A stretch of DNA of 64,000 bases, taken from contig NZ_FOXD01000006.1 in assembly GCF_900115625.1 (NCBI RefSeq), forward strand, positions 1 through 64,000. The letters are read 5' to 3'. The translations under genes and the position numbers were made by a program. This DNA is from Salibacterium halotolerans (GTDB taxonomy: Bacteria; Bacillota; Bacilli; Bacillales; Marinococcaceae). The notes under the pieces are model-generated. The model was not told where the DNA came from, searched no databases, and was given only the letters and a program-made list of their open reading frames with translations. Below are positions 52,532-64,000 of this stretch, piece after piece (the first letter of the stretch is position 1; each line of letters opens with the position of its first letter).

Positions 52532-52573
52532 TGTTCCTGTCCCGGCTTTTTCATAAAGCGGAGGACAGGAACA
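52532..52573 (+). terminator. Possible terminator hairpin after the ABC exporter pair
   Basis: Eleven-base perfect arms TGTTCCTGTCC/GGACAGGAACA around a loop with a nested GGCTTTTTCATAAAGC. No T run follows, so termination is uncertain. Confidence 0.4.
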
Positions 52574-52589
52574 TAGATGTAAAATTATA

Positions 52590-52618
52590 TTGACAGTAAG
52601 CCTGTTCCGTGCTACTAT
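52590..52618 (+). promoter_or_regulatory. Promoter of the metNPQ operon
   Basis: TTGACA, 17-bp spacer, TACTAT, giving a leader of about 120 nt. I looked for an S-box (SAM-I riboswitch) in the leader and did not see its conserved segments or an antiterminator/terminator pair. Confidence 0.7.
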
Positions 52619-52743
52619 TTTTTTGTTTCAAGGATTACATATGCTTGTTCTTTCCGGTTCTGCATGAGCTGACCCGGATTTTTATAGAATAACATAATAA
52701 GTTTTCTGATAAGTTTAATCAGGATTAACGAAGAGGGATACGT

Positions 52744-53766
52744 ATGATCACGATGCATCAATTGTCTAAAATATTCCGTACTCCCGATCAGGATATAGCT
52801 GCTGTAGATTCGCTTAACCTTTCTATCAATGAGGGGGAGATATTCGGCATTATCGGGTACAGCGGCGCCGGTAAAAGCACGCTGATCAGACTGTTGAACA
52901 TGCTGGAAAGACCGACGGCGGGTCAGGTGACAGTCGGCGATAAAAACATGTCTGAACTGAGCGGCCGCGAGCTGCGGAAAGCGCGTCAGGAAATCAGCAT
53001 GATTTTTCAGCACTTTAACCTTCTCTGGTCACGGACAGTGAAAGACAATATTGCTTTTCCGCTCGAAATCGCGGGAATGTCGAAACAGGAGAAAAACAGC
53101 AGAGTGAACGAGCTGATTGATCTGGTTGGACTGAGCGGTCGAGGGGACGCTTATCCGTCCCAGCTCAGCGGCGGTCAGAAACAGCGCGTTGGTATCGCAA
53201 GGGCGCTTGCCAACAACCCGAAAGTGCTCCTGTGTGACGAAGCTACGTCAGCACTTGATCCAAAGACGACTGATGCGATTCTTGATCTGCTCACCGACAT
53301 CAATAAAAAACTGGGGCTTACTATCGTGCTCATTACACACGAAATGCACGTTATCCGGAAAATCTGTCACCGCGTCGCTGTGATGGAGGAAGGGAAAATC
53401 GTTGAACAGGGAAATGTTCTGGATGTCTTCCGTCACCCCGAAGAAGACATGACAAAAGAGTTTGTGAAGCAGATTACGGAACCGGAAGAAACGATGGACG
53501 CTGTGTATGAGCTGATCGATGACGACAGCGGTCCTGTAGTGAAACTGAGGTTCGTCGGAGAAGAGGCGGAGCAGCCTGTTATGACGGAATTGATACGCCG
53601 CTGCGGGGTGGGAGTCAATATTCTGCAGGGAAAATTGTCCAAAACCCGGCACGGAAGCTACGGCACATTGTTCGTGCAGCTTCAGGGAGACGATGAACAT
53701 CTGAATGAAGCGCTGCGTTTTCTTGACGAACACCGGGTGAAAGCAGAGGTGCTCGGCCATGATTAA
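52744..53766 (+). CDS. metN: Methionine ABC transporter ATPase
   Basis: 340 residues. MITMHQLSKIFRTPDQDIAAVDSL, Walker A GYSGAGKST, ISMIFQHFNLLWSRTVKDNIAFPLE, signature LSGGQKQRVGIARAL, Walker B LLCDEATSALDPKTT and H-loop LITHEMHVI. The C-terminal part from about 265 is a NIL/ACT-like domain that senses methionine in MetN and inhibits transport when the amino acid is abundant. It energises import of methionine, including D-methionine and sulfoxide in Bacillus. Its end overlaps metP by 8 bp. Confidence 0.96.
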   Translation: MITMHQLSKIFRTPDQDIAAVDSLNLSINEGEIFGIIGYSGAGKSTLIRLLNMLERPTAGQVTVGDKNMSELSGRELRKARQEISMIFQHFNLLWSRTVKDNIAFPLEIAGMSKQEKNSRVNELIDLVGLSGRGDAYPSQLSGGQKQRVGIARALANNPKVLLCDEATSALDPKTTDAILDLLTDINKKLGLTIVLITHEMHVIRKICHRVAVMEEGKIVEQGNVLDVFRHPEEDMTKEFVKQITEPEETMDAVYELIDDDSGPVVKLRFVGEEAEQPVMTELIRRCGVGVNILQGKLSKTRHGSYGTLFVQLQGDDEHLNEALRFLDEHRVKAEVLGHD

Positions 53767-54427
53767 TCAACTGTTTCCGAATGTGGAATGGGGAGCGCTT
53801 TGGACTGCTTCCCTTGAAACCATCTATATGAGTCTGGCAGCCATTATCATGACGTTTATACTCGGCATCATCCTCGGTTTGCTGCTTTATCTTACGGACA
53901 AAGGGAACTTTTGGGAAAACAAAGCGGTTCATGCTTTGACCGCTGCTGTGGTGAATATTTTCCGCTCGATTCCTTTTATTATTCTGCTTATTCTTTTGAT
54001 TCCTTTTACGAACGCGCTGCTCGGTACATTTCTCGGACCAAGTGCGGCGCTCCCCGCGCTGGTTGCCGGAGCGGCACCATTCTATGCAAGGCTTGTCGAG
54101 ATTGGATTCCGGGAGGTCGATAAAGGGGTAATTGAGGCAGCCCAGTCCATGGGGGCCGGGCAGGGAAGGATTATTATGAGAGTGCTGCTTCCCGAATCCA
54201 TGCCGGCGCTCGTTTCCGGTATTACAGTGACAGGCATTACGCTGGTCAGCTTTACAGCGATGGCCGGAGCTATCGGCGCCGGAGGCCTGGGGGATCTCGC
54301 CTACCGGGAAGGGTTTCAGCGGACGCAGCCCGACGTGACCTTTGCCTCTACGATTGCGGTACTAATAATCGTATTTATTTTCCAGATGATTGGAGACTGG
54401 ATTACAAAAACATTAGATAAACGATAA
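53759..54427 (+). CDS. metP: Methionine ABC transporter permease
   Basis: 222 residues, five helices. The coupling segment EIGFREVDKGVIEAAQSMGAGQGRIIMRVLLPES is the classic EAA motif of MetI/MetP permeases, and SFTAMAGAIGAGGLGDLAYREGFQR is conserved afterwards. Starts inside the end of metN and precedes metQ by 16 bp. The permease forms a homodimer with two MetN. Confidence 0.96.
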   Translation: MINQLFPNVEWGALWTASLETIYMSLAAIIMTFILGIILGLLLYLTDKGNFWENKAVHALTAAVVNIFRSIPFIILLILLIPFTNALLGTFLGPSAALPALVAGAAPFYARLVEIGFREVDKGVIEAAQSMGAGQGRIIMRVLLPESMPALVSGITVTGITLVSFTAMAGAIGAGGLGDLAYREGFQRTQPDVTFASTIAVLIIVFIFQMIGDWITKTLDKR

Positions 54428-54443
54428 AATGGAGGGAATTATC

Positions 54444-55337
54444 ATGAAAAAATTTGCTAAACTTATCGCTGTTCCATCCCTGGTGCTGCTCCTTGGGGCC
54501 TGCGGCACAGGCGGCAGTGGGTCAGAAGAAGAAGGATCCGGAGCATCCGGCGGCTCGTCGGAAGGAAACAACGAAAGCAGCGCTTCACAAGAGGAAGAAA
54601 CGACAACCCTTACGGTCGGAGCAACCAATGTTCCGCACGCGGAAATTCTGGAATTCGCGAAAGACCAGCTGAATGAGGAAGGTATTGAGCTGCAGATCGA
54701 AACATTTAATGATTATGTCCTTCCGAATAAAGCATTGGCAAAGGGAGAACTTGATGCCAACTATTTTCAGCATATCCCTTATTTCGAGGGGCAGCTTGAA
54801 AATAATGACAACTATGATTTTGTGAATGCAGGCGGTGTTCATATTGAACCGATTGGTGTGTATTCGCAGGAGTATGACAGTCTGGATGAACTGCCGGATG
54901 GCGCTGAAATTATCATGAGCAGTTCTGTGGCCGACCACGGACGCATTCTGCAGATGCTGGACGAAAAAGGGTTAATTACTATGCCTGAAGATGCCGGCGT
55001 GGATGCGCGTATTGAAGATATTAAAAAGAATCCGAACAACTTTACATTCCGGGCCGACATCGAGGCGGCAGTACTACCGCAGGCTTATCAGAACGGGGAA
55101 GGCGACGCTGTGCTGATTAATTCCAACTTCGCGATTGATGCAGGGTTGAATCCGTCTGAAGATGCCATCGCGCTTGAAAGCGCCGAAAACAATCCTTATG
55201 TCAATATTGTCGCTGTACGCAGTGAAGATGAAGGAAATGAAGCGATTCAAACCCTCGTTGACGTGCTGCAGTCTGAGGAAACCGCCCAGTTTATCGAAGA
55301 AGAATACAATGGAGCCGTCATACCGGCAAAACAATAG
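54444..55337 (+). CDS. metQ: Methionine-binding lipoprotein
   Basis: 297 residues; the ATG after ATGGAGGG is preferred. Signal peptide with lipobox LGAC (Cys20), Gly/Ser/Glu linker to about 55, then LTVGATNVPHAEILEF, FNDYVLPNKALAKGELDANYFQHIPYFE and LPQAYQNGEGDAVLINSNFAIDAGL, all diagnostic of the NlpA/MetQ family. Captures methionine for MetNP. The linker is more acidic than in B. subtilis, which suits a salt-adapted surface. Terminator follows. Confidence 0.95.
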   Translation: MKKFAKLIAVPSLVLLLGACGTGGSGSEEEGSGASGGSSEGNNESSASQEEETTTLTVGATNVPHAEILEFAKDQLNEEGIELQIETFNDYVLPNKALAKGELDANYFQHIPYFEGQLENNDNYDFVNAGGVHIEPIGVYSQEYDSLDELPDGAEIIMSSSVADHGRILQMLDEKGLITMPEDAGVDARIEDIKKNPNNFTFRADIEAAVLPQAYQNGEGDAVLINSNFAIDAGLNPSEDAIALESAENNPYVNIVAVRSEDEGNEAIQTLVDVLQSEETAQFIEEEYNGAVIPAKQ

Positions 55338-55363
55338 GATGTTGTAACGGCTTGTAAAAGAGG

Positions 55364-55409
55364 AAAAAACGTTTCCGTGTTGTCATTTGACGACCGGAAG
55401 CGTTTTTTG
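55364..55409 (+). terminator. Terminator of metNPQ
   Basis: AAAAAACGTTTCCG/CGGAAGCGTTTTTT arms (one mismatch) with a 17-nt loop. Confidence 0.85.
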
Positions 55410-55526
55410 TTTTGGAGGGTAAGCTGCGTCCGCGGCCGGCTTTCTGCCGGTTTTCTTATTACATAACGGTATAAAAAAATCCGGATGTCCGCATACTACA
55501 GGAAAAGATCAAAGGGAGGCCGTGTC

Positions 55527-55931
55527 ATGCCGCAGCAGCAACAAGGACAGCAGGGACAGGATCAGCAGTCGTCATCCTTTATTCAGCAGGCGCTGCAGGA
55601 GTACAAAGAGGGAGTCGGTATTTTTCAGGAGAAAATCCCCCATATTGCCAGACGGTATAATGCGTTTACGGAAGCCTGTTTTAAAACAGGGGAACTGGAG
55701 GCAAAAGAAAAACAGCGGATGGCACTTGCGCTCAGTGTTTATGCGCAGGATGAATACTGCATCATTTATCATACGAAAGGATGTCTCGATGAAGGGAGCA
55801 CCGAAAAAGAGATCATGGAAATCCTTGGCGTGACCGCTGCATTCGGTGGGGGAGCAGCAATGAGTCAGGCTGTTACCCTCGTTCAGGAAGCGGTGCAGGA
55901 GCTGCAGACAGACAAACAAATGAAACAGTAA
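55527..55931 (+). CDS. Carboxymuconolactone decarboxylase/AhpD-like protein
   Basis: 134 residues; start at MPQQQQGQQGQ behind GGGAGG. After a Gln-rich leader comes FNAFTEACFKTGELEAKEKQRMALALSVYAQDEYCIIYHTKGCLDEG, the AhpD-like core. The usual Cys-x-x-Cys is replaced by EYCIIYH with one Cys and His three later. Two helices (EIMEILGVTAAFGGGAAMS) complete the fold. Could be a peroxidase partner or a stress protein. Sits alone between metNPQ and suf. Function unproved. Confidence 0.8.
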   Translation: MPQQQQGQQGQDQQSSSFIQQALQEYKEGVGIFQEKIPHIARRYNAFTEACFKTGELEAKEKQRMALALSVYAQDEYCIIYHTKGCLDEGSTEKEIMEILGVTAAFGGGAAMSQAVTLVQEAVQELQTDKQMKQ

Positions 55932-56103
55932 CTCGATAAGAAAAGACGAGGAACGCCCAGTATGCCTTCGTCTGTTCGAAAAAATCAGCACAGATTTCTG
56001 CTGATCTTTAATTGTTAGAAAATTTAACAAAAAGAACGCTTTGTTGTAAGGAAATATGCGTGGTATCGTTGATATGTGTTAAATACAACGAAAGGATGGA
56101 TTT

Positions 56104-56280
56104 ATTATCCACGCAATCAGCAGCAATCCGACAACGGAAATGGAAAAAGCGATGCATCAGTTTCATGGGTTCGGCTATGCCGAATACAACCACAGTCTAG
56201 ACCGCCGTCTGGAAGTGGAAGTCAATCGTGAAAAGAATCACCAAAAGGGCCGGCAGATGGCAGCAGAGTTCGGTAAATAG
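56104..56280 (+). CDS. Small protein of unknown function, possible ATT start
   Basis: A 58-codon frame of protein-like composition: HAISSNPTTEMEKAMHQFHG, FGYAEYNHSLDRRLEVEV and NREKNHQKGRQMAAEFGK. AAAGGATGG precedes ATT at the right distance; the first ATG in frame is 12 codons further on, without a ribosome site. ATT starts exist in Bacillus (infC) but are rare. A weak hairpin with T run follows. Codon use is like the neighbours. No family recognised; other frames across it look random. Confidence 0.45.
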   Translation: MIHAISSNPTTEMEKAMHQFHGFGYAEYNHSLDRRLEVEVNREKNHQKGRQMAAEFGK

Positions 56281-56348
56281 GGAAAACCGGCTTTTATTTT
56301 GAACAATTAATCGATTTTGTTACAATGAATATAATAAGTCATCATAAG

Positions 56349-56380
56349 GGGGCTGAGCCTGAAGAGGCGGCTCCTTTTTC
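56349..56380 (+). terminator. Probable terminator before the suf operon
   Basis: GAGCC/GGCTC stem inside a GC-rich hairpin followed by TTTTT. Modest stem; upstream of the suf promoter. Confidence 0.5.
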
Positions 56381-56408
56381 TATTTGAAGGCGGCTGTGCC
56401 CGAGTTTC

Positions 56409-56451
56409 TTGAACTCTAATTGAATTTGTTTTAAAATGATAATGAGAATAA
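56409..56451 (+). promoter_or_regulatory. suf promoter with a Fur-like box
   Basis: TTGAAC, 17-bp spacer, TAAAAT, followed directly by TGATAATGAGAATAA (56437-56451), 11 of 14 matches to the Fur 7-1-7 consensus. The promoter is convincing; Fur binding is a weaker call. Confidence 0.6.
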
Positions 56452-56512
56452 ATTGAGAATTATGGAGGAACGGGAATGTTCCTTTAATATTGATATGATG
56501 GAGGTATTTCTC

Positions 56513-57298
<786 letters not shown>

Positions 57299-57317
57299 TC
57301 GCGAGGGAGGTAATAGA

Positions 57318-60293
<2,976 letters not shown>

Positions 60294-60321
60294 ATGGCAG
60301 GAAATAAAGCTGTATGTCTTT

Positions 60322-60349
60322 CATTATAGGGGGGTTAGCCCCTATAATG
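60322..60349 (+). promoter_or_regulatory. Hairpin between sufU and sufB
   Basis: Perfect 11-bp stem CATTATAGGGG/CCCCTATAATG with a 6-nt loop, no T run. Could protect or process the mRNA and change sufB levels relative to the upstream genes. Both arms also resemble a -10 (TATAAT), but no fitting -35 was found. Confidence 0.5.
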
Positions 60350-60431
60350 GAGAGTACAACCCGATAACCTTGTACAACGGCAGAAGATTTAAAAAATCTA
60401 TGGATTTTCCTAAAAAGGAGGTCATTTAATA

Positions 60432-61829
60432 ATGGCTAAGCAAATGCCGGAAATGGAAGAGTACCAGTACGGGTTTCATGATAAAGACGTCTCGGTGTTC
60501 CGTTCCGAACGGGGACTTACGGAAAACGTTGTTCGTGAAATATCCCATATGAAAGAAGAACCGCAGTGGATGCTGGACTTCCGTCTGAAAGCACTGGAAC
60601 AGTTCTATAAGATGCCGACACCGCAGTGGGGCGGTGACCTGTCGGGTCTTGACTTTGACGATATCACGTATTATGTAAAACCTTCTGAGCGCTCGGAAAC
60701 ATCCTGGGATGAAGTACCGGAAGAAATCAAGAACACCTTTGATAAACTCGGAATCCCGGAAGCCGAGCAGAAGTACCTTGCCGGCGTATCGGCACAGTAT
60801 GAATCAGAAGTGGTGTACCACAACCTTCAGGAAGACCTTGAAGAAATGGGTATCGTATTTAAAGATACGGATACGGCTCTGAAAGAAAACGAAGACCTCT
60901 TCAGAGAACATTTCGGTAAAGTTATTCCTCCGTCAGACAACAAATTCGCGGCACTGAACTCCGCGGTTTGGTCCGGCGGCTCCTTCATCTACGTTCCAAA
61001 AGGAGTGAAGACCGAAACACCGCTTCAGGCATACTTCCGTATCAACTCGGAAAGCATGGGGCAGTTCGAGCGGACTCTCATTATTGCCGACGAAGACAGT
61101 TCGGTTCACTATGTGGAAGGGTGTACTGCTCCGGTATACAACACGGACTCCCTTCACAGCGCCGTTGTTGAGATTTCTGTGAAACGTAACGCTTACTGCC
61201 GTTACACCACAATCCAGAACTGGGCGCCGAACGTATACAACCTTGTAACAAAGCGTGCGACCGCTGACGCCGGCGCCACCATGGAATGGGTCGACGGCAA
61301 TATAGGTTCCAAGCTCACGATGAAGTATCCGTCGGTGCTGATGCGCGGGGAAGGTGCGAAAGGAACCATCCTTTCCATCGCGATTGCTGGTAAAAACCAG
61401 CACCAGGACGCCGGCGCCAAAGTGATGCACCTGGCACCGAACTGCTCTTCCACGATCGTATCGAAGTCGATTTCCAAACACGGAGGTAAAGTGACGTACC
61501 GCGGTATCGCCCACTTCGGCCGGAAAGCGGAAGGCTCCAAGTCGAAAGTGGAATGTGATACGCTCATTATGGATAATGAGTCCACGTCGGACACTATTCC
61601 GTATAACGAAATCATGAACAATAACATCGCGCTTGAACACGAAGCCACGGTTTCCAAAGTATCAGAAGAGCAGCTCTTTTATCTGATGAGCCGCGGCATT
61701 TCCGAAGAAGAAGCGGTGGAAATGATCGTGATGGGCTTTATCGAACCGTTTACGAAAGAATTGCCGATGGAATATGCGGTCGAAATGAACCGCCTTATCC
61801 GTTTCGAGATGGAAGGATCCATTGGTTAA
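60432..61829 (+). CDS. sufB: Fe-S cluster assembly scaffold SufB
   Basis: 465 residues. [22 protein letters not shown] at the start, [67 protein letters not shown] and [22 protein letters not shown], with [27 protein letters not shown] at the end, are typical for Firmicute SufB. Candidate cluster ligands Cys/Glu are kept in CTAPVY and CDTLI. Last gene of the operon, terminator after it. Confidence 0.97.
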   Translation: MAKQMPEMEEYQYGFHDKDVSVFRSERGLTENVVREISHMKEEPQWMLDFRLKALEQFYKMPTPQWGGDLSGLDFDDITYYVKPSERSETSWDEVPEEIKNTFDKLGIPEAEQKYLAGVSAQYESEVVYHNLQEDLEEMGIVFKDTDTALKENEDLFREHFGKVIPPSDNKFAALNSAVWSGGSFIYVPKGVKTETPLQAYFRINSESMGQFERTLIIADEDSSVHYVEGCTAPVYNTDSLHSAVVEISVKRNAYCRYTTIQNWAPNVYNLVTKRATADAGATMEWVDGNIGSKLTMKYPSVLMRGEGAKGTILSIAIAGKNQHQDAGAKVMHLAPNCSSTIVSKSISKHGGKVTYRGIAHFGRKAEGSKSKVECDTLIMDNESTSDTIPYNEIMNNNIALEHEATVSKVSEEQLFYLMSRGISEEEAVEMIVMGFIEPFTKELPMEYAVEMNRLIRFEMEGSIG

Positions 61830-61844
61830 TAGAAGAACACTGTC

Positions 61845-61879
61845 AAAAAGCGGACCCGTCCGAAGGGTTCGCTTTTTCC
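61845..61879 (+). terminator. Terminator of the suf operon
   Basis: AAAAAGCGGACCC/GGGTTCGCTTTTT arms with one mismatch, 7-nt loop. Confidence 0.88.
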
Positions 61880-61909
61880 TTTCCTACATCTGCATAAGGG
61901 GAGACTGAT

Positions 61910-62773
61910 ATGATTCTGACTGGATTGACAGGCTGGGGCGACCATGACCGGCTGTATCCGCCGGGCATTCGGCAGCATGAAAAGCTGGAGGAGTACAGTG
62001 CGCACTTTCCGGTCGTAGAGCTGGATTCCTCGTTTTATGCCGTACAGCCCCGAAAAAATATGGAGAAATGGATCCGGCAGACGCCGGAGCGTTTTTCGTT
62101 CATTGTGAAAGCGTATCAAGGCATTACCGGTCATGAACGTGGAGAGATTCCGTTTTCCTCCAAAAAAGAAATGTTTGCAGCGTTCAAGGCTTCGCTTGAG
62201 CCGATGAAGGAGGCGCAGAAATTAGCTGTAGTACTGTGCCAGTTTCCGCCCTGGTTTGAATGCAATAAAGAAAACGTTGCCTACCTGCGTTACGTGCGGG
62301 AAGAACTGGCCGGTTTTCCCTGTGCCCTGGAGTTTCGTCATGCGTCGTGGTTTCATGAGGAATGGAAAGAAAAAACACTGGCGTTTATGAAACAGGAAGA
62401 GTGGATTCACAGCATCTGTGATGAGCCGCAGATCGAAGAAGGATCTGTACCGCTTGTACTGCGTGCCACCGATCCTGAAAAAACACTGGTACGCCTCCAC
62501 GGCCGCAACAAAGAAGCATGGAGACGTCCGGTGCAGGGGGAGAACTGGCGGAATGTCCGTTATTTATATGACTATTCCCTTGATGAGCTGAAATTCTGGC
62601 ATGAACGGCTGCAGCTTCTGGAGAAACAAACAGAGAACATCTTTTTCATTTTCAATAATAATTCGGGCCGGCATGCAGCTCCCAACGCTAAAACCTTTCT
62701 GGAAACGGCAGGTATATCATACGACGGGCTGGCTTCCCGCCAAATGTCATTGTTTGATGATATGGAATCGTAG
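61910..62773 (+). CDS. yunF: DUF72 family protein YunF
   Basis: 287 residues, TIM-barrel DUF72 pattern: LTGWGDHDRLYPPG, FPVVELDSSFYAVQP, WIRQTPERFSFIVKAYQGITGH, AVVLCQFPPWFECN, ALEFRHASWF, VRLHGRNKEAWRRP and IFFIFNNNSGRHAAPNAKTF. Biochemical role unknown; the fold recalls phosphodiesterase or nuclease TIM barrels but no activity is shown. Start after GGGGAG. Followed by yunE and yunD, as in B. subtilis (order conserved). Confidence 0.9.
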   Translation: MILTGLTGWGDHDRLYPPGIRQHEKLEEYSAHFPVVELDSSFYAVQPRKNMEKWIRQTPERFSFIVKAYQGITGHERGEIPFSSKKEMFAAFKASLEPMKEAQKLAVVLCQFPPWFECNKENVAYLRYVREELAGFPCALEFRHASWFHEEWKEKTLAFMKQEEWIHSICDEPQIEEGSVPLVLRATDPEKTLVRLHGRNKEAWRRPVQGENWRNVRYLYDYSLDELKFWHERLQLLEKQTENIFFIFNNNSGRHAAPNAKTFLETAGISYDGLASRQMSLFDDMES

Positions 62774-62838
62774 TAGAATAGAGGAATACGTTTGTTCCGA
62801 AAAAACGGTAGGAACGCGGTCTGGAAAAGAGGGATAGT

Positions 62839-63663
62839 ATGGTGTGGATCCTGTTGGTCCTGACAGGGCTGCTGGCAGGGGTGCTCGGAAGCCTTATGGG
62901 TCTTGGCGGCGGTATTATTGTGGTACCGGCATTGATGGTTTACAGCGGCATAGATGAATTTTTCTCTGCTGTTACGCCGCAGACGGCGGTTGGTACGTCC
63001 CTTTTAATCATGATTTTTACCGGTCTTTCGTCAACGCTTGCCTACATGAAACAAAAAAGGATCGATTATGTGGCCGGGTCTGTATTTTTTATCGGGAGCG
63101 GACCGGGCGCACTAACAGGGGTTTGGTTGAATAAAGGAATGGAAACGGATCCTTTTCTCGTTTGGTTCGGTCTTTTCATGATTCTCATGTCGTTTATTCT
63201 GATTGTCCGTAACCGGCTCCCTCAGGTGAAAGTCCGGAAAAAAGGGATTCAGAGAACATACATAGATGCAGAGGGAAACGAAAGAGAATATGGTTTTCAG
63301 CCGGTCGCAGGTGTTCTGATCGCTTTTGTAGTGGGAATGTGCTCGGGTCTGTTCGGTATCGGAGGCGGTTCGCTCATGGTACCGGTTATGATTCTTTTGT
63401 TCCGCTTTCCTCCTCACACAGCCGTGGCGACTTCGATGTTCCTTGTACTGCTGTCCGCGCTGACCAGCTCTGTTTCCCATATCGCCCTCGGAAATGTGGA
63501 ATGGCTGTATGCGCTCGCGCTTATACCGGGAGCGTGGGTCGGGGCGAAAATCGGAGCCGTTGTCAATCAGCGTCTGAAAAGTAATACCCTTGTCCTTATT
63601 CTCAGGATATTCCTTGTTATTATAGGCATACGATTAATATGGCAGGGAATAACCGGAACCTAG
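62839..63663 (+). CDS. yunE: TSUP-family membrane transporter YunE
   Basis: 274 residues, eight helices in two halves. GSLMGLGGGIIVVPALMVYSG and GLFGIGGGSLMVPVMILLFRFPPHTAVATSMFLVL are the duplicated TSUP (TauE/SafE, DUF81) motifs. Family members carry sulfite, sulfoacetate or similar anions. In Bacillus it lies between yunF and yunD, whose product handles phosphoesters, so the real substrate is open. Start after AAGAGGG. Confidence 0.9.
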   Translation: MVWILLVLTGLLAGVLGSLMGLGGGIIVVPALMVYSGIDEFFSAVTPQTAVGTSLLIMIFTGLSSTLAYMKQKRIDYVAGSVFFIGSGPGALTGVWLNKGMETDPFLVWFGLFMILMSFILIVRNRLPQVKVRKKGIQRTYIDAEGNEREYGFQPVAGVLIAFVVGMCSGLFGIGGGSLMVPVMILLFRFPPHTAVATSMFLVLLSALTSSVSHIALGNVEWLYALALIPGAWVGAKIGAVVNQRLKSNTLVLILRIFLVIIGIRLIWQGITGT

Positions 63664-63705
63664 CACCAGTATCATGCTGCAGTTATAAAAAGGCGGTGCA
63701 CGTTA

Positions 63706-64000
63706 TTGTCTTCTCTACAACCTATTTACCTATACCATACGAATGATCTGCACAGCAACCTGGAGCAGTGGCCGGCAGCGGTGTCCTACGTGAAAGAATG
63801 CGCCCGTTTTCATGATAAAAAAGAGGAAACCGCCCTGTTTTTTGATCTCGGTGATCATGCGGACCGGGTTCACCCCGTGACGGAGGCGACCCGTGGGAAA
63901 GGAAATGTGGCACTCTTAAATCAGGGCGGCATTCATTATGCTGCCATCGGCAATAATGAGGGAATTACGTTATCCAAAGTTGAGCTGGAAGCCTTATATG
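63706..64000 (+). CDS. yunD: 5'-nucleotidase-like metallophosphoesterase YunD, 3' end outside window
   Basis: First 98 codons only. TTG start 7 nt after AAGGCGGTG. IYLYHTNDLHSNLEQWPAA is the metal-binding opening of 5'-nucleotidase/UshA-like enzymes, followed by FFDLGDHADRVHP and IHYAAIGNNEGI (DLGDH and GNNE metal motifs). No signal peptide, so it is cytoplasmic, as YunD in B. subtilis. Probably hydrolyses nucleotide or sugar phosphates. Confidence 0.9.
   Translation, partial: MSSLQPIYLYHTNDLHSNLEQWPAAVSYVKECARFHDKKEETALFFDLGDHADRVHPVTEATRGKGNVALLNQGGIHYAAIGNNEGITLSKVELEALY

Noticed and set aside
52596-52743. S-box or T-box riboswitch before metN
   Set aside because: Conserved segments and a terminator/antiterminator pair could not be found in the leader.

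Overview
The window looks like chromosome from a low-GC Gram-positive, endospore-forming member of the Bacillaceae that tolerates salt. The evidence is a block with Bacillus subtilis-like gene order (yusI-like gene, gcvH, metNPQ, sufCDSUB, yunFED), CotF-type spore coat proteins, an ectoine hydroxylase, AGGAGG-type ribosome binding sites throughout, and a yclNOPQ-type siderophore importer behind tandem Fur boxes. No rRNA, tRNA or CRISPR array was seen.

Region 1 (1 to about 14 kb) is an AT-richer accessory segment. It holds a set of cell-envelope genes: two copies, in opposite orientation, of a split OatA-like module (a separate SGNH lipoprotein plus an acyltransferase-3 membrane protein), an OmpR-type response regulator with its histidine kinase, a lipoprotein N-acetylmuramoyl-L-alanine amidase and a lipoprotein NodB-type deacetylase. 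Four of the five promoters upstream of these units carry TCTTTA-like half-sites at 11-bp spacing, three of them in the same order and spacing; the fifth has a weaker match. I propose that they form one cell-wall-modification regulon run by the local two-component system. The segment also has a TetR/short-chain dehydrogenase pair with a visible operator, a broken XRE regulator, and remnants of IS66, IS4, ISLre2 and IS3 elements. The IS66-derived remnants form a roughly 400-bp inverted repeat around 10 kb of it.

Region 2 (14 to 26 kb) has a TAXI-type TRAP transporter, a YhaQ/YhaP-type ABC exporter, a NERD-domain protein bracketed by 21-bp iterated repeats, an operon of an atypical SDR, a TspO-like membrane protein and an esterase, and an NDH-2 gene followed by an unlisted 33-residue membrane peptide. 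Region 3 (26 to 34.5 kb) is a cellobiose/beta-glucoside PTS operon (IIB, IIC, IIA, GH1 enzyme, LicR-type regulator) split by a repeat element, followed by a YfmJ-like oxidoreductase and an aldo/keto reductase.

Region 4 (34.5 to 46 kb) holds a large intergenic repeat array, a catalase, a ZIP metal transporter, the Fur-controlled siderophore importer, ilvD and two small membrane proteins. Region 5 (46 to 64 kb) holds ectD, two coat proteins, a Spx/ArsC-like protein, gcvH, a heterodimeric ABC exporter, metNPQ, a peroxidase-like CMD protein, sufCDSUB and yunFED, the last cut by the window end.

The non-coding DNA is unusual. Four intergenic loci (24.8, 34.8 to 35.5, 37.5 and 42.8 to 43.0 kb) carry arrays of inverted half-sites with the same 52 to 53 bp period but different half-site sequences. 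A fifth locus has a 21-bp period. Both periods are close to whole numbers of DNA helical turns.
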